From DASUPK01 sp963804595 (GTDB taxonomy: Bacteria; Actinomycetota; Thermoleophilia; Solirubrobacterales; 70-9), in contig CAWDQZ010000007.1 of the NCBI GenBank assembly GCA_963804595.1, positions 1 to 64,000 of the forward strand: 64,000 nucleotides of DNA, given 5' to 3'. Below, one piece after another: positions 53,109-62,363 of this stretch. A program made the position numbers and the translations under genes. The notes below the pieces were generated by a model that saw only the letters and a list, made by a program, of their open reading frames with translations, ran no database searches and had not been told where the DNA came from. The stretch's first letter is position 1, and each line of letters starts with the position of its first letter.

Positions 53109-53480
53109 ATGGTCGAGCGGATGGATGAGATGCCCCAGGGGGTGATCGGGCTGCGTGCCGCCGGCAAGCTGACGAAAGGCGACTACACAGACGTCCTCGA
53201 GCCTGCGCTGAAGGAGGCCATGGCCACGGGCGAGGCCCGCGTGGTGTTCGTACTGACGGATTTCGAAGGGCTGGAGGCGGGAGCGATCCCGGAGGACATC
53301 AAGACCGGGCTCGGCGTCGAGCTTGCCAACCGGAAGAACTGGAAGCGGCTCGCGGTTGTGACGGACGTCGACTGGGTCGCAAGGGCGATGCGCATGTTCA
53401 CCTGGGCCATGCCGGGGGAGCTCGGCGTCTACGAGGATCTCGGTGACCTCGAGAGGGCCAAGACCTGGGTGGCTGAATGA
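53109..53480 (+). CDS. SpoIIAA-like/STAS-type protein
   Basis: The protein is 123 residues, with the SpoIIAA-like fold of YP_749275-type proteins: GVIGLRAAGKLTKGDYTDVL, ARVVFVLTDFEGLEAGAI, RKNWKRLAVVTDVDWVARAM, ending ELGVYEDLGDLERAKTW. GAGGAG lies 3-8 bases upstream of the ATG. It has no conserved phosphoserine motif of anti-sigma antagonists. Its stop overlaps the ATG of the HAD phosphatase (ATGA), so the two are made together. The role is unknown. Confidence 0.85.
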   Translation: MVERMDEMPQGVIGLRAAGKLTKGDYTDVLEPALKEAMATGEARVVFVLTDFEGLEAGAIPEDIKTGLGVELANRKNWKRLAVVTDVDWVARAMRMFTWAMPGELGVYEDLGDLERAKTWVAE

Positions 53481-54265
53481 CCGATCGCGAGATCAATTAC
53501 TGGCTGATGGACATGGACGGAGTCCTGATCCGCGAGGAGCAGCCCCTCGAAGGGGCTCCCGAGTTCATCGCCAAGCTGCGCGAGCTCGAGATCCCGTTCC
53601 TGGTCCTCACCAACAGCTCGATTTACACCCGGCGTGACCTGGCCGCCCGCCTCGCTCGTCAGGGCCTCGACGTCGGCGAGGACTCGATCTGGACCTCGGC
53701 CATGGCCACCGCCACCTTTCTCGAGAATCAGAGGCCCGGCGGCTCGGCTTTTATTCTCGGCGAAGCCGGTCTGACGACCGCGCTCCACGAAGCGGGCTAC
53801 ACGGTCAACGAACTGGACCCGGACTACGTGGTCCTGGGGGAGACGAGGACCTACAGCTTCGAGCGGATCACCCAGGCGATCCGCCTGATCAACGCAGGGG
53901 CCCGCTTCATCGCCACGAATCCGGACAACATCGGCCCCGCCCCCGGCGGTCCACTCCCGGCGACCGGATCGGTGGCGGCCCTGATCAGCCGGGCCAGCGG
54001 GGTGGATCCCTACTTCGTCGGCAAGCCGAACCCGCTGATGATGCGGTCGGCGCTCAACGCTATCGACGCCCATTCCGAGCAGACGGCGATGGTGGGCGAC
54101 CGCATGGACACAGACATCGTCTCCGGCATCGAGGCCGGCCTCGAGACGTTCCTCGTCCTCACGGGGGTGACGGACCGGAGCGAGGCCGAGTCCTATCCGT
54201 ACCTCCCGCACCACATCATCGACTCGGTCTCCGACCTGATCCCAAAGCTGCCGACGGTTGCCTGA
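53477..54265 (+). CDS. HAD-superfamily hydrolase, NagD-like
   Basis: The protein is 262 residues: motif I LMDMDGVLIREE (DxDG), motif II LVLTNSS, the class IIA cap, motif III lysine near FVGKPNPLMM, and motif IV VGDRMDTDIVSGIEAG. This fits the NagD/4-nitrophenyl phosphatase-like subgroup that dephosphorylates nucleotides or sugar phosphates. It is the second gene of the pair with the SpoIIAA-like protein. Confidence 0.92.
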   Translation: MTDREINYWLMDMDGVLIREEQPLEGAPEFIAKLRELEIPFLVLTNSSIYTRRDLAARLARQGLDVGEDSIWTSAMATATFLENQRPGGSAFILGEAGLTTALHEAGYTVNELDPDYVVLGETRTYSFERITQAIRLINAGARFIATNPDNIGPAPGGPLPATGSVAALISRASGVDPYFVGKPNPLMMRSALNAIDAHSEQTAMVGDRMDTDIVSGIEAGLETFLVLTGVTDRSEAESYPYLPHHIIDSVSDLIPKLPTVA

Positions 54266-54292
54266 CCTGCTCCCGGCGCCGCCCAAGCCGCA

Positions 54293-55054
54293 TCAGTGGA
54301 CGGTGATCTTGCCGAGCCGCTTGCCGAGGCGGTCCATGTCCACCCGGCCCGAGATGCCGGGCACGCTCCCCGAGCTCGTGTACTGCCAGACCCAGTAGCC
54401 GCGCCCTCCCCAGTTGCCCGCCGGGACGGTCGGCCGGGAGACGCCCCACTCGGCGACCCAGAGTGGGTACCTCGCCCTGGCGAACTCCGTGGTGTTGCCA
54501 GTCGCTGACCAGCTCGAAGCATTCGTGTAGATCATCGGCTTGCGCCCCAACTTCCGGGCGACGCGCTTGACGAAGACCCGGATCCAGGTTCGGAGGGTGC
54601 TCGACGTCATCCCGCTGAAGGGTGCCTCCGCGTCGAGGACTGGAATCATCTCGCCGCGCTGCAGCGATCCGACCGCGGCGATGAAGATGTTCGCCTCCGG
54701 CAGCGCGTCGGCGCGGGCGTCGGCGGCGGTCGCCCCGCTGGCGAAGGCCCGGTGATAGGCGCCGACCCGGATCCCGGAGGCCTCGGCGGAGAGTCGGTTG
54801 GCCGCGAAGTAGGGGTCCGGCCCGCACTGTGCGGGCTTGACGGTGCAGTCGGCTCCGCTGCCCCGGCTCGCCTGCACGAAGGCGAACCTGATCCCCGACC
54901 CGGCGACGCTCGGCCAGTCGATCGCGCCCTGAAAGCGCGACACGTCGACTCCGATCGCCTTCGTCCCGGCCTGCGCGGGGCCGGCCCCGGCGAGGAGGCC
55001 GAGCGCCACCAGCGCTGCGGCGAGAACGCTCTTCCCCGGTACTCCCTTGGGCAT
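54293..55054 (-). CDS. Secreted GH25 lysozyme-like protein
   Basis: The protein is about 253 residues. A signal peptide (SVLAAALVALGLLAGAGPAQ) is followed by the GH25 barrel: GVDVSRFQGAIDWPSVAGSG, FAFVQASRGSG, VGAYHRAF, and the catalytic acids in MIPVLDAEAPF. The end has VAEWGVSRPTVPAGNWGG and DMDRLGKRLG. It cleaves the glycan strands of peptidoglycan. The ATG at 55054 begins the signal peptide. It is divergent from the MEDS protein; the 112-base gap shows nothing further. Confidence 0.9.
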   Translation of the reverse strand: MPKGVPGKSVLAAALVALGLLAGAGPAQAGTKAIGVDVSRFQGAIDWPSVAGSGIRFAFVQASRGSGADCTVKPAQCGPDPYFAANRLSAEASGIRVGAYHRAFASGATAADARADALPEANIFIAAVGSLQRGEMIPVLDAEAPFSGMTSSTLRTWIRVFVKRVARKLGRKPMIYTNASSWSATGNTTEFARARYPLWVAEWGVSRPTVPAGNWGGRGYWVWQYTSSGSVPGISGRVDMDRLGKRLGKITVH

Positions 55055-55166
55055 CGGTCCAGCTAACACAGGCGTCGCCTGGGAGGAGCGGCTGAGTGAT
55101 CCACTGGCAGAAATCCTGCGCACTGATGGGAATCAAAGGGCGGCGGAGCGGGTAGCAACAGCTTTG

Positions 55167-56147
55167 ATGCACTTCCACGGGGAAGCGTCCGACGCTGCCG
55201 CTGATTTCGTCCATCAGGCCCTTCAATACGGGTCCGATCAGGAGTTCATGGACGTCGCCCTGCCGTTCGTCGCGGATGGTCTCAACTCGGAGCAGCCGAC
55301 CCTCGTCTCGGTGCAGGCTCGCCACATCGAGAACCTGCGCGCAGCCCTGGGAGGCACTCCCGACGGACTCGCGCTGCACGAGGCGGAGGATTGGTGCGAG
55401 ACCTCGGCGCGAACGCGGGACAAGTTCGCTCGCTGGGCAACGGAGCGAATGGGGGGCGGCCGCCGTATCCGCCTGGTGGGCGAGCCCGCGTGGGAGCTCG
55501 GCCACGAGACGCGGGTGCGAGACTGGGCCAGGCACGAGTCGGTCATCAACGTCGCGTTCGCAAGCCTCCCGGTCACCTTCATCTGCCCCTACGACGCCCG
55601 GGCCCTTCCGGAGGAGGTCCTGAGGCACGCGCGTGAAACCCATCCTGAGATCGTCGACGGGGCAGGCAGCTCTCCGAGCGATTCCTACGAGGACCCGCGC
55701 GAGTTCTGCAGGAGGCTCGACAGCACCGTCGAGGCGCAGGGGAGCTCGCCGGAGCTGGAGATGATCTTCGGTCTGGGCGACCTGCCGGCGGTGCGACGGC
55801 TGGCCGGATCGTTCGCGATAGAGGCGGGCCTGTCGGGCCCGCGAACGGAAGAGATGGTCCTGGCCGTCAACGAGATCGCCACCAACGCAGTGCTCCACGG
55901 GCAGCCTCCCACGACCGTGCGGGCGTGGCAGCCCGAGGGCGAGATCATCTTCGAGGTGACGGATGCGGGCGGGGGAATCCGAAATCCGCTCGCCGGCCAG
56001 CTCCCGCCGCCACCGGAGGGACTCGGCGGCAGGGGGCTGTGGCTCACTCGCCTCCTCTGTGACGCGGTGGAGGTGTGCAACACCGGCGGCTGCACAATCA
56101 CGGTGCACGCCGCCACCCGCAGCCGAGAGCTCGTCAGATCCGGCTGA
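55167..56147 (+). CDS. MEDS-domain protein with HATPase (anti-sigma-like)
   Basis: The protein is about 326 residues. The N-terminal MEDS domain (HQALQYGSDQEFMDVALPFV, EQPTLVSVQARHIENL) is followed by a GHKL ATPase part with EMVLAVNEIATNAVLHG (N box), FEVTDAGGGI (G1) and GGRGLWLTRLLCD (G2), as in anti-sigma-factor kinases and MEDS sensor kinases. No histidine-kinase dimerisation domain is seen, so it probably phosphorylates or binds a partner as an anti-sigma-type regulator. The ATG at 55167 is my start; an upstream ATG at 55047 overlaps the divergent lysozyme gene. Confidence 0.85.
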   Translation: MHFHGEASDAAADFVHQALQYGSDQEFMDVALPFVADGLNSEQPTLVSVQARHIENLRAALGGTPDGLALHEAEDWCETSARTRDKFARWATERMGGGRRIRLVGEPAWELGHETRVRDWARHESVINVAFASLPVTFICPYDARALPEEVLRHARETHPEIVDGAGSSPSDSYEDPREFCRRLDSTVEAQGSSPELEMIFGLGDLPAVRRLAGSFAIEAGLSGPRTEEMVLAVNEIATNAVLHGQPPTTVRAWQPEGEIIFEVTDAGGGIRNPLAGQLPPPPEGLGGRGLWLTRLLCDAVEVCNTGGCTITVHAATRSRELVRSG

Positions 56148-57318
56148 GGACCGAGCTGTCGATCTCTCCGGCGCGGGTGAAGCCGCTCAGCGTCATGGTC
56201 AGATCGAGCTCCGCGAGGAGGCCGCGCAGCACGGTCTCGACCCCGCCCTGGCCGTCGAGGGCCAGACCCCAGAGGTAGGGGCGACCGACAAGCACCGCGT
56301 CGGCCCCGAGCGCCAGCGCCTTGAAGGCGTCGGCACCGGAGCGGATCCCGCTGTCGAGGAGGACCGTGATCCCATCGCCGACCGCGTCCAGGATCGGCGG
56401 CAGCGCGTCGAGCGACGCGATCGCGCCGTCGATCTGCCGGCCGCCGTGGTTCGAGACGACGATGGCGTCGACCCCGCGCTCGCGCGCCTCCCGGGCGTCG
56501 TCCGGATGCAGGACCCCCTTGAGGACGATCGGGAGGGTCGTGGCGCCCCGCAGCCACTCGAGCCGCTCCCAGGTGAGACCCGGGTTGGCGAAGACCCCGA
56601 GGAAGTGACCGATCGCCGCGCCGAGGTCGTCCTCCGGGGGCTTCGCGAGGCCCTCGCGGAAGACCGGATCGGAGAGATATTGGGCGATGCCGACGCCCTC
56701 CAGGGCTGGGAGATAGGCCTGCTGGAGGTCGCGAGGCTTCCAGCCCGGCAGGTAGTTGTCGACCGTGAGAACGAGGGCCGAGTACCCGGCGGCCTCGGCT
56801 CGCCGAATCAGGCTCGCCGCGAGGTCGTCGTCGTTAGGCCAGTAGAGCTGGTACCAGCGGGGCCCGTCTCCGTTGGCCTCGGCAATCTCCTCGAAGGGCG
56901 TCGCCGACACGGTGCTCGTGATGATCGGGAGTCCGAGCGCGGCCGCGGCGCGGGCCGAGGCGAGCTCGCCGTCCGCGTGGACGAGGGTTTGCATGCCGAT
57001 GGGAGCGAGCAGGACGGGCGCCGACATGCGCGTGCCGAGCAGCTCGACGGAGAGGTCACGTGAGGAAAGGTCCTGTCGCAGGATGCGCGGGACGATCCGC
57101 CAGCGGCGAAACGCCTCGAGATTTCCGCGCATCGTGTCCTCTGATCCCGCCCCGCCGAAGATGTAGGCGGTCGCACGGTCATCGAGGGACTCGCGGGCGC
57201 GCTCCTCGAGCTCGGCCCAAGCGATCGGGAGCGCCGGGCGCTCGCCGGCCAGTCCCCGGGTGTAGATCTCGCGGTAATAGTCCCCGAAGAGGGGAGGGGG
57301 GGTCTCGAAGGCCGCCAT
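56134..57318 (-). CDS. FMN-dependent alpha-hydroxy acid oxidase
   Basis: The protein is 394 residues with a complete FMN-dependent hydroxyacid dehydrogenase barrel: VLLAPIGMQTLVHADGELAS, the substrate Tyr in RWYQLYWPND, VLTVDNYLPGWKPRDL, IVLKGVLHPDDA, the base His in VSNHGGRQIDGA, and VLLDSGIRSGADAFKALALG. It resembles lactate 2-monooxygenase/lactate oxidase. It oxidises an L-2-hydroxy acid using O2. It overlaps the end of the MEDS gene by 14 bases on the opposite strand. Confidence 0.9.
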   Translation of the reverse strand: MAAFETPPPLFGDYYREIYTRGLAGERPALPIAWAELEERARESLDDRATAYIFGGAGSEDTMRGNLEAFRRWRIVPRILRQDLSSRDLSVELLGTRMSAPVLLAPIGMQTLVHADGELASARAAAALGLPIITSTVSATPFEEIAEANGDGPRWYQLYWPNDDDLAASLIRRAEAAGYSALVLTVDNYLPGWKPRDLQQAYLPALEGVGIAQYLSDPVFREGLAKPPEDDLGAAIGHFLGVFANPGLTWERLEWLRGATTLPIVLKGVLHPDDAREARERGVDAIVVSNHGGRQIDGAIASLDALPPILDAVGDGITVLLDSGIRSGADAFKALALGADAVLVGRPYLWGLALDGQGGVETVLRGLLAELDLTMTLSGFTRAGEIDSSVLSRI

Positions 57319-57348
57319 GCCCGGACCCTACTGCGGTCCCGCTGAGCG

Positions 57349-59028
57349 CTAGCCGACCGGAGCCGGCGCGGTCTGGGTCGGCCCCTTTTTCTTCGTGCGC
57401 TTCTTCTTCTTGGCGAGGGGCTTCGGCGGCTTCTTGACGTCGCGGCTGCAGTCCGCGCCCTGGCAGAGGACGAGGGCCTTCAGCTTCTTCAGCAGGTACT
57501 TCCGCACGGGGAAATAGCGGGAGTCCTTGTACTTGCTCTTCAGCTCGAGCGGATCGCGCTTCAGGTCGTAGAGCTCGCGGCTTGCGTCCGAGTACTTCAC
57601 CAGGAGGTAGCGCCCCGTGCGGATCGCGCGGTAGCGGGGCGCGACGATCGCCCGCGAGATCTGGGCCGTGTGGTCCTGGTCGAGGTTCTTCACGTACTTG
57701 CTGAAGTGGACGCGCGCGCTCGCCGCGCTCACCGGCGTCCCGGGCTCGTTGGTCGCTCCGGGCGGGCCGGTCTCGATCAGGATGGGCCTGTACGACCGGA
57801 GGTTGGGGTCCCGGGCGTACTGCAACAGCGAGCGGCCGTCCTGCGGCAGGCCTGGGGCGGCGCCGGCGGCCTGGAGGATCGTCGAGGTGATGTCCCCGTT
57901 CCAGACCAGCGCGCGGGGTTGGGAGCCCGGCGGAATGCCGGGCCCGCGGATCAGCAGGGGGACCTGGATGGAGGACTCGTAGGGGGCGAACTTGCCCTGG
58001 TGCAGACGGTGCTGGCCCTGCATGAAGCCGTTGTCGGAGGTGAAGATCAGATAGGTGTTGGCGAGCTGGCCCTTGGCCGAAAGCTCGTTGACGATCCGCT
58101 CGATCTGGTCGTCGACCGAGAGCAGGGTCTCGAGGCGATGCTGGTAGCGGGTCTGGATCTTCGCGATCAGCCCGGGACCGAAACGGCTGATCTTCCGGAT
58201 CCAGCCGGGCTTGTCCTTGACGTTCTTCTCGTTGAAGCTCGGGTCGATCGGCAAGGGCGCGGTGGCGAAGGCGTTCTGGTACTTCGTCTCGGGTGTTGCG
58301 GGATCGTGGGGTGCGAAGAACTGGACCTGCATGTAGAGCGGGTCATTCGCGTGGCTGGTGAAGTGCTGGTCGATCCGGTCGACGGCGAGGTCGCCGTAGA
58401 CGGTCGTCTGGTAGTCCTCGGGCGTGTACTGCTTGAGGACGCCGTTCTCGTCCAGGGCGAAATCGGTGTAGGCCGAGGCGGGCTTGATGAAGGCGTAGAA
58501 CTCGCCCGGCCCGCTGCCGCCGTTGAACGGTCCCCAGCCGGGCGGGACGTAGGTCTCGTTCGTCTCGGTGCCGAAGCCGTTCGGCATCTTGCCGATGTGG
58601 ATCGTGCGGTAGCCGGCCTGCTGGAGCCAGATCGGCAGGTCGTCCTTGTCGTTGAACACGCTGTAGCCACCCTGCGGGGGCGTGTTCCCCATCACGTGGT
58701 GGTTGTGGGCGTACTCGCCGGTCTGCACCGTGATCCGAGATGGGCAGCAGAGCGACATCGAGACGTAGGCGTGGAGGAAGTTCGCCCCCTGTGCCCCGAT
58801 CAACGCCTGGGTCTTGGGCATCGCGACCAGATCCCGCACCGTCTGGTCGTCGGTGGTGAACATGATGATGTTCGGCTTCGAACTGGCCGCGCGGGACTGC
58901 TCGCCGCTGACGAGCAGCGCCAGGACGGCGAGGCAAGCGACCGCGAGCAGAGCGATTCCCGCTCTGACCGTGCGCGCACGACTTCGCCCCTGCCTGCTCA
59001 CCCAGGCGGGGATTCCCGGATTGGGCAT
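57349..59028 (-). CDS. Secreted sulfatase
   Basis: The protein is about 559 residues. A signal or anchor (AGIALLAVACLAVLALLVSG) precedes the sulfatase core: PNIIMFTTDDQTVRDL (metal Asp pair), MSLCCPSRITVQTGEYAH with the CxPSR formylglycine site, and FTSDNGFMQGQHRLHQGKF. A Lys-rich tail (KPLAKKKKRTKKKG) ends the chain. It hydrolyses a sulfate ester, perhaps on extracellular polysaccharides; activation needs a formylglycine-generating enzyme not seen here. The ATG at 59028 is chosen because the region upstream overlaps the divergent DUF3556 gene. Confidence 0.9.
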   Translation of the reverse strand: MPNPGIPAWVSRQGRSRARTVRAGIALLAVACLAVLALLVSGEQSRAASSKPNIIMFTTDDQTVRDLVAMPKTQALIGAQGANFLHAYVSMSLCCPSRITVQTGEYAHNHHVMGNTPPQGGYSVFNDKDDLPIWLQQAGYRTIHIGKMPNGFGTETNETYVPPGWGPFNGGSGPGEFYAFIKPASAYTDFALDENGVLKQYTPEDYQTTVYGDLAVDRIDQHFTSHANDPLYMQVQFFAPHDPATPETKYQNAFATAPLPIDPSFNEKNVKDKPGWIRKISRFGPGLIAKIQTRYQHRLETLLSVDDQIERIVNELSAKGQLANTYLIFTSDNGFMQGQHRLHQGKFAPYESSIQVPLLIRGPGIPPGSQPRALVWNGDITSTILQAAGAAPGLPQDGRSLLQYARDPNLRSYRPILIETGPPGATNEPGTPVSAASARVHFSKYVKNLDQDHTAQISRAIVAPRYRAIRTGRYLLVKYSDASRELYDLKRDPLELKSKYKDSRYFPVRKYLLKKLKALVLCQGADCSRDVKKPPKPLAKKKKRTKKKGPTQTAPAPVG

Positions 59029-59087
59029 CACGCGAACATAACTACGAAGGTCAGGTGAAGTTGCGGGTAGGGTTCGCCCGACCCGCG

Positions 59088-60878
59088 ATGGGCTTCCTCG
59101 AACCCTCACCTCCGCCGTTCGATCTGGAGGAATGGAAGGCCAAGCCGCACCTCAGCCGGCTCAAGCCGCTGGTGCAGGATTGGGGCGGGAACGGATTCGG
59201 CTCGCCGACCTTCGTCTATCTCGCCTATGCCCTCAAGCTGATCCTCTTCTCTCTCGGGGCGCTGCTGGTGATCTCGCTGACGCCGGGGCTCGGCTCGCCG
59301 TTCGATCTCGGCGACTGGTGGACCCAGCCGATCGTCTTCGAGAAGCTCGCGGTCTGGCTGCTGCTCTGGGAGATCCTCGGGCTGGGCGCCGGATCGATGC
59401 CGCTCAGCTTCCGCTTCTCGCCGCCGATCGGCGGGGTGCTCTACTGGCTCCGGACCGGAACGGTGCGGCTACCGCCCTGGCCGGACAGGGTCCCGTTCAC
59501 GAAGGGATCCACCCGGACCTGGCTGGATGTGAGCCTCTATGCGGGGGTCCTCGCCACCGCTGTCTTCCTGCTCGCGGCCTCCGGGGTGGACCGCTCCGGC
59601 GACTTCGCCGGCAAGCTGCCGCCGGCCGGCATTGCGGTGCTGCTCGGCTTGCTCGGGCTGCTCGGACTCCGTGACAAGGTCTCCTTCCTCGGATCGCGGC
59701 CGGAGATCTACTGCACGGTGCTCGTGGTCGGCCTGTTCCCGATCGAGCACTGGATCGTCGCCTGGCAGTTCGTCTTCCTCGGCATCTGGTGGGGCGCGGC
59801 GTCATCGAAGCTCAACAGCCACTTCCCCTTCGTCGTCTCGGCGATGATGAGCAACGCCCCGCTGATCCCGCGCTCGGTGAAGCGGCGCCTCTGGCGAGAC
59901 TACCCCGAGGACATGATGCCCTCGCGGCTGGCCGCCGGAATCGCCCACTTCGGAACCGTCCAGGAGTTCCTCTGGCCGGCCCTGCTGGTCTTCCAGGACA
60001 ACCCGACGATCAGGACGATCGCGATCGTCGCCATGATCCTGTTCCACCTGAACATCACGTCGATGTTCCCGCTGGCCGTGCCGCTCGAGTGGAACCTCTT
60101 CATGATCTTCGGGATCCTCTTCCTCTTCGGGCACTACGGCGACACGCCGCTCTCCACGCTCGATGACCCGCTCTTGATCGCCGTCCTGGCCGTTCCACTG
60201 CTGCTTCTGCCGCTGCTCGGCGGGAATCGTCCGGACAAGATCTCCTTCCTGCCGTCCATGCGCTACTACGCCGGCAACTGGGCGACCAGCGCCTGGCTCT
60301 TCCGGAAGGGGAGCGGGGCGGAGGAGAGGCTCGACACCCACATCAAGAAGCCCGCGCGCGGGATCGTCGAGCAGGTCGGCGACATCTATGACCGCGAGAC
60401 CGCCCTCTACCTCCTCAACCGGGGACTGGCTTTCCGCGCCATGCATTCCCACGGCCGGGCGCTGAACGCCCTGCTACCTCACGCCGCCGCCGACGTCGAG
60501 GAATACGACGTCAGGGAGGGGGAGCTGATCTCCAACGTCGTCAACGGCTGGAACTTCGGCGACGCCCACTTCCACAGCGCGCAGCTGCTCGAAGCGATCC
60601 AGGAGCGCTGCGGATTCGGCGCCGGAGACGTACGCGTCATCTACCTGGAGTCCGAGCCCACGATGCGCGGCCGCGGCTACCAGCACTACGAGATCTGGGA
60701 TCCGGTGGACGGGCTGCTCGAGGAGGGGACGGTCGCCGTGAAGGACATGGTCACCAGTCAGCCGTGGCTCGATGAGTCCTTCGACTTCCCCGTGGTGGTG
60801 GAGGGCGGCTCGGCCAGCCCGGATGAGCAGCTTCCCATCGGCGGCTCCGAGGCGCGCGGCTACTCGCCGAGTCGTTGA
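59088..60878 (+). CDS. DUF3556 membrane protein
   Basis: The protein is about 596 residues. The start MGFLEPSPPPFDLEEWKAKP and VQDWGGNGFGSPTFVYLAYA are typical of the DUF3556 family known from mycobacteria. Ten or so membrane helices follow (ALKLILFSLGALLVISLTPG, FLLAASGVD, GIAVLLGLLGLLGLRDKV). The last 200 residues are soluble (GWNFGDAHFHSAQLLEAIQE, YQHYEIWDPVDGLLEEGTV). The function is unknown; a lipid or terpenoid role is likely because its TGA overlaps the TTG start of a phytoene-desaturase-like flavoprotein. Confidence 0.8.
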   Translation: MGFLEPSPPPFDLEEWKAKPHLSRLKPLVQDWGGNGFGSPTFVYLAYALKLILFSLGALLVISLTPGLGSPFDLGDWWTQPIVFEKLAVWLLLWEILGLGAGSMPLSFRFSPPIGGVLYWLRTGTVRLPPWPDRVPFTKGSTRTWLDVSLYAGVLATAVFLLAASGVDRSGDFAGKLPPAGIAVLLGLLGLLGLRDKVSFLGSRPEIYCTVLVVGLFPIEHWIVAWQFVFLGIWWGAASSKLNSHFPFVVSAMMSNAPLIPRSVKRRLWRDYPEDMMPSRLAAGIAHFGTVQEFLWPALLVFQDNPTIRTIAIVAMILFHLNITSMFPLAVPLEWNLFMIFGILFLFGHYGDTPLSTLDDPLLIAVLAVPLLLLPLLGGNRPDKISFLPSMRYYAGNWATSAWLFRKGSGAEERLDTHIKKPARGIVEQVGDIYDRETALYLLNRGLAFRAMHSHGRALNALLPHAAADVEEYDVREGELISNVVNGWNFGDAHFHSAQLLEAIQERCGFGAGDVRVIYLESEPTMRGRGYQHYEIWDPVDGLLEEGTVAVKDMVTSQPWLDESFDFPVVVEGGSASPDEQLPIGGSEARGYSPSR

Positions 60879-62296
60879 GCCAGGCGATCATCGTCGGCTC
60901 GGGCCCGAACGGGCTCGCCTGCGCAGTCGAGTTGGCTCGCAACGGGGTGGACGTGACGGTGCTCGAGGCCCAGGATCGGATCGGCGGCGGGACGCGCACG
61001 AGCGAGCTCACGGTCCCCGGGCTCCTACATGACGATTGCTCGGCCACCCACCCGATGGCGGTTGGGTCCCCATTCCTTCGTTCGCTCGAGCTGGAGCGGC
61101 ACGGGCTCGAGTGGCTCTGGCCGGAGGTGGACCTGGCGCATCCGTTGGACGACGGCAGCGCGGGCGTGATGGTCCGCTCCATCAAGCAGACCGCCCGCGG
61201 TCTCGGCGAGGACGGAGCCGCGTGGCGGCGGGTTTTCGGCTCCTCCTCGGCTCATTTCGATCAGCTGCTCGAGGACATCATGCGGCCGGTGCTGCACGCG
61301 CCGAGCCACCCGGTGCGGCTGGTGCGCTTCGGCCTGGCGGCGGCGACGCCCGCGACGCTGCTCGCCCGTTCCTGGCGAACCCCGCAGGGACGGGCGCTCT
61401 TCGGCGGCGTCGCCGCCCACGCCTTCAGCCTGATGAACCGGCCGATGAGCTCCTCCGTCGGCTGCGCGTTGATCTGCGCCTGTCACGCCTTCGGCTGGCC
61501 GGTGGCGAAGGGCGGCTCCCAGGCGATCCCGGAGGCACTGGCGTCGGCGCTGCGCGAGCACGGAGGCAGGATCGAGACCGGCCGGCCGGTGACCGGCATG
61601 ACCGAGCTGGGTGGCGCCGACGCGGTCGTGTTCGACCTCGCACCGGAGGCGGTGGCCGAGATCGCGGGAGAGCGCCTGCCCGCCCGCACGCTGCGCGCCT
61701 ACCGCCGCTACCGCCGCGCGCCGGCCGCATACAAGCTGGACCTGGCGGTCGAGGGCGGGGTGCCGTGGACGAACGAGTCCTGCCGGAGGGCGGGGACGGT
61801 CCACGCGATCGGCTCGTTCGACGAGATCGTGCTCGCCGAGCGGGCGACCAACCGCGGCTCGCTGGCGGAGCGCCCCTACGTGCTGGTGGGCCAGCAGTAC
61901 CTGGCCGACCCACAGCGATCGAAGGGCGACCTGCACCCGGTCTGGGCCTATGGGCACGTTCCGCACGGGTACCGGGGCGACGCCAGGGAGGCCATCCTCG
62001 GGCAGATCGAGCGGTTCGCCCCCGGCTTCCGCGAGCGGATCGTGGCGAGCAACGTGCGGACTCCCGCCGACCTCGAGGCCTACAACGCGAACTACGCCGG
62101 CGGGGACATCATCACCGGCGCGAATACCCCCTTGCAGCTGCTCTTCAGGCCGCGCCTGGCGCTCGACCCGTATAGCACCGGCACATCGGGGCTGTACATG
62201 TGCTCCGCCGCGACGCCGCCGGGCGCCGGGGCGCACGGAATCGGCGGCTACAACGCAGCCCATTCTGCGCTCAGTCACCTAGAACTGGCTAAGTAG
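60875..62296 (+). CDS. Phytoene desaturase/oxidoreductase-like FAD protein
   Basis: The protein is 473 residues with an N-terminal dinucleotide fold (AIIVGSGPNGLACAVELARN), the family's GGGTRTSEL and LLHDDCSATHPM motifs, and the C-terminal FAD part (GLYMCSAATPPGAGAHGIGG) as in CrtI-type and NAD(P)-binding amine-oxidase-like enzymes. The TTG start at 60875 overlaps the previous stop by 4 bases. Substrates could be isoprenoids or other hydrophobic molecules; none can be identified from the sequence. Confidence 0.85.
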   Translation: MSQAIIVGSGPNGLACAVELARNGVDVTVLEAQDRIGGGTRTSELTVPGLLHDDCSATHPMAVGSPFLRSLELERHGLEWLWPEVDLAHPLDDGSAGVMVRSIKQTARGLGEDGAAWRRVFGSSSAHFDQLLEDIMRPVLHAPSHPVRLVRFGLAAATPATLLARSWRTPQGRALFGGVAAHAFSLMNRPMSSSVGCALICACHAFGWPVAKGGSQAIPEALASALREHGGRIETGRPVTGMTELGGADAVVFDLAPEAVAEIAGERLPARTLRAYRRYRRAPAAYKLDLAVEGGVPWTNESCRRAGTVHAIGSFDEIVLAERATNRGSLAERPYVLVGQQYLADPQRSKGDLHPVWAYGHVPHGYRGDAREAILGQIERFAPGFRERIVASNVRTPADLEAYNANYAGGDIITGANTPLQLLFRPRLALDPYSTGTSGLYMCSAATPPGAGAHGIGGYNAAHSALSHLELAK

Positions 62297-62363
62297 TTCC
62301 CACGCAGGGTGTCCCGTACTTCCACCCGTTGCGCGGTTCGCCCGGCTGAGGCGATCCTTGGTC

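Noticed and set aside
54216..56108. Long minus-strand open frame of 630 codons
   Set aside because: It lies opposite the MEDS protein and across the lysozyme gene, with repetitive Arg/Gly/Pro composition and no domain. It is a GC-rich shadow frame.
57670..59058. Long + strand open frame opposite the sulfatase
   Set aside because: The sulfatase formylglycine and metal motifs on the minus strand prove that strand; the + frame is Val/Gly/Arg-rich with no domain.
61025..62278. Minus-strand frame opposite the FAD protein
   Set aside because: The dinucleotide-binding fold on the + strand is clear; the antisense frame has shadow-type composition.
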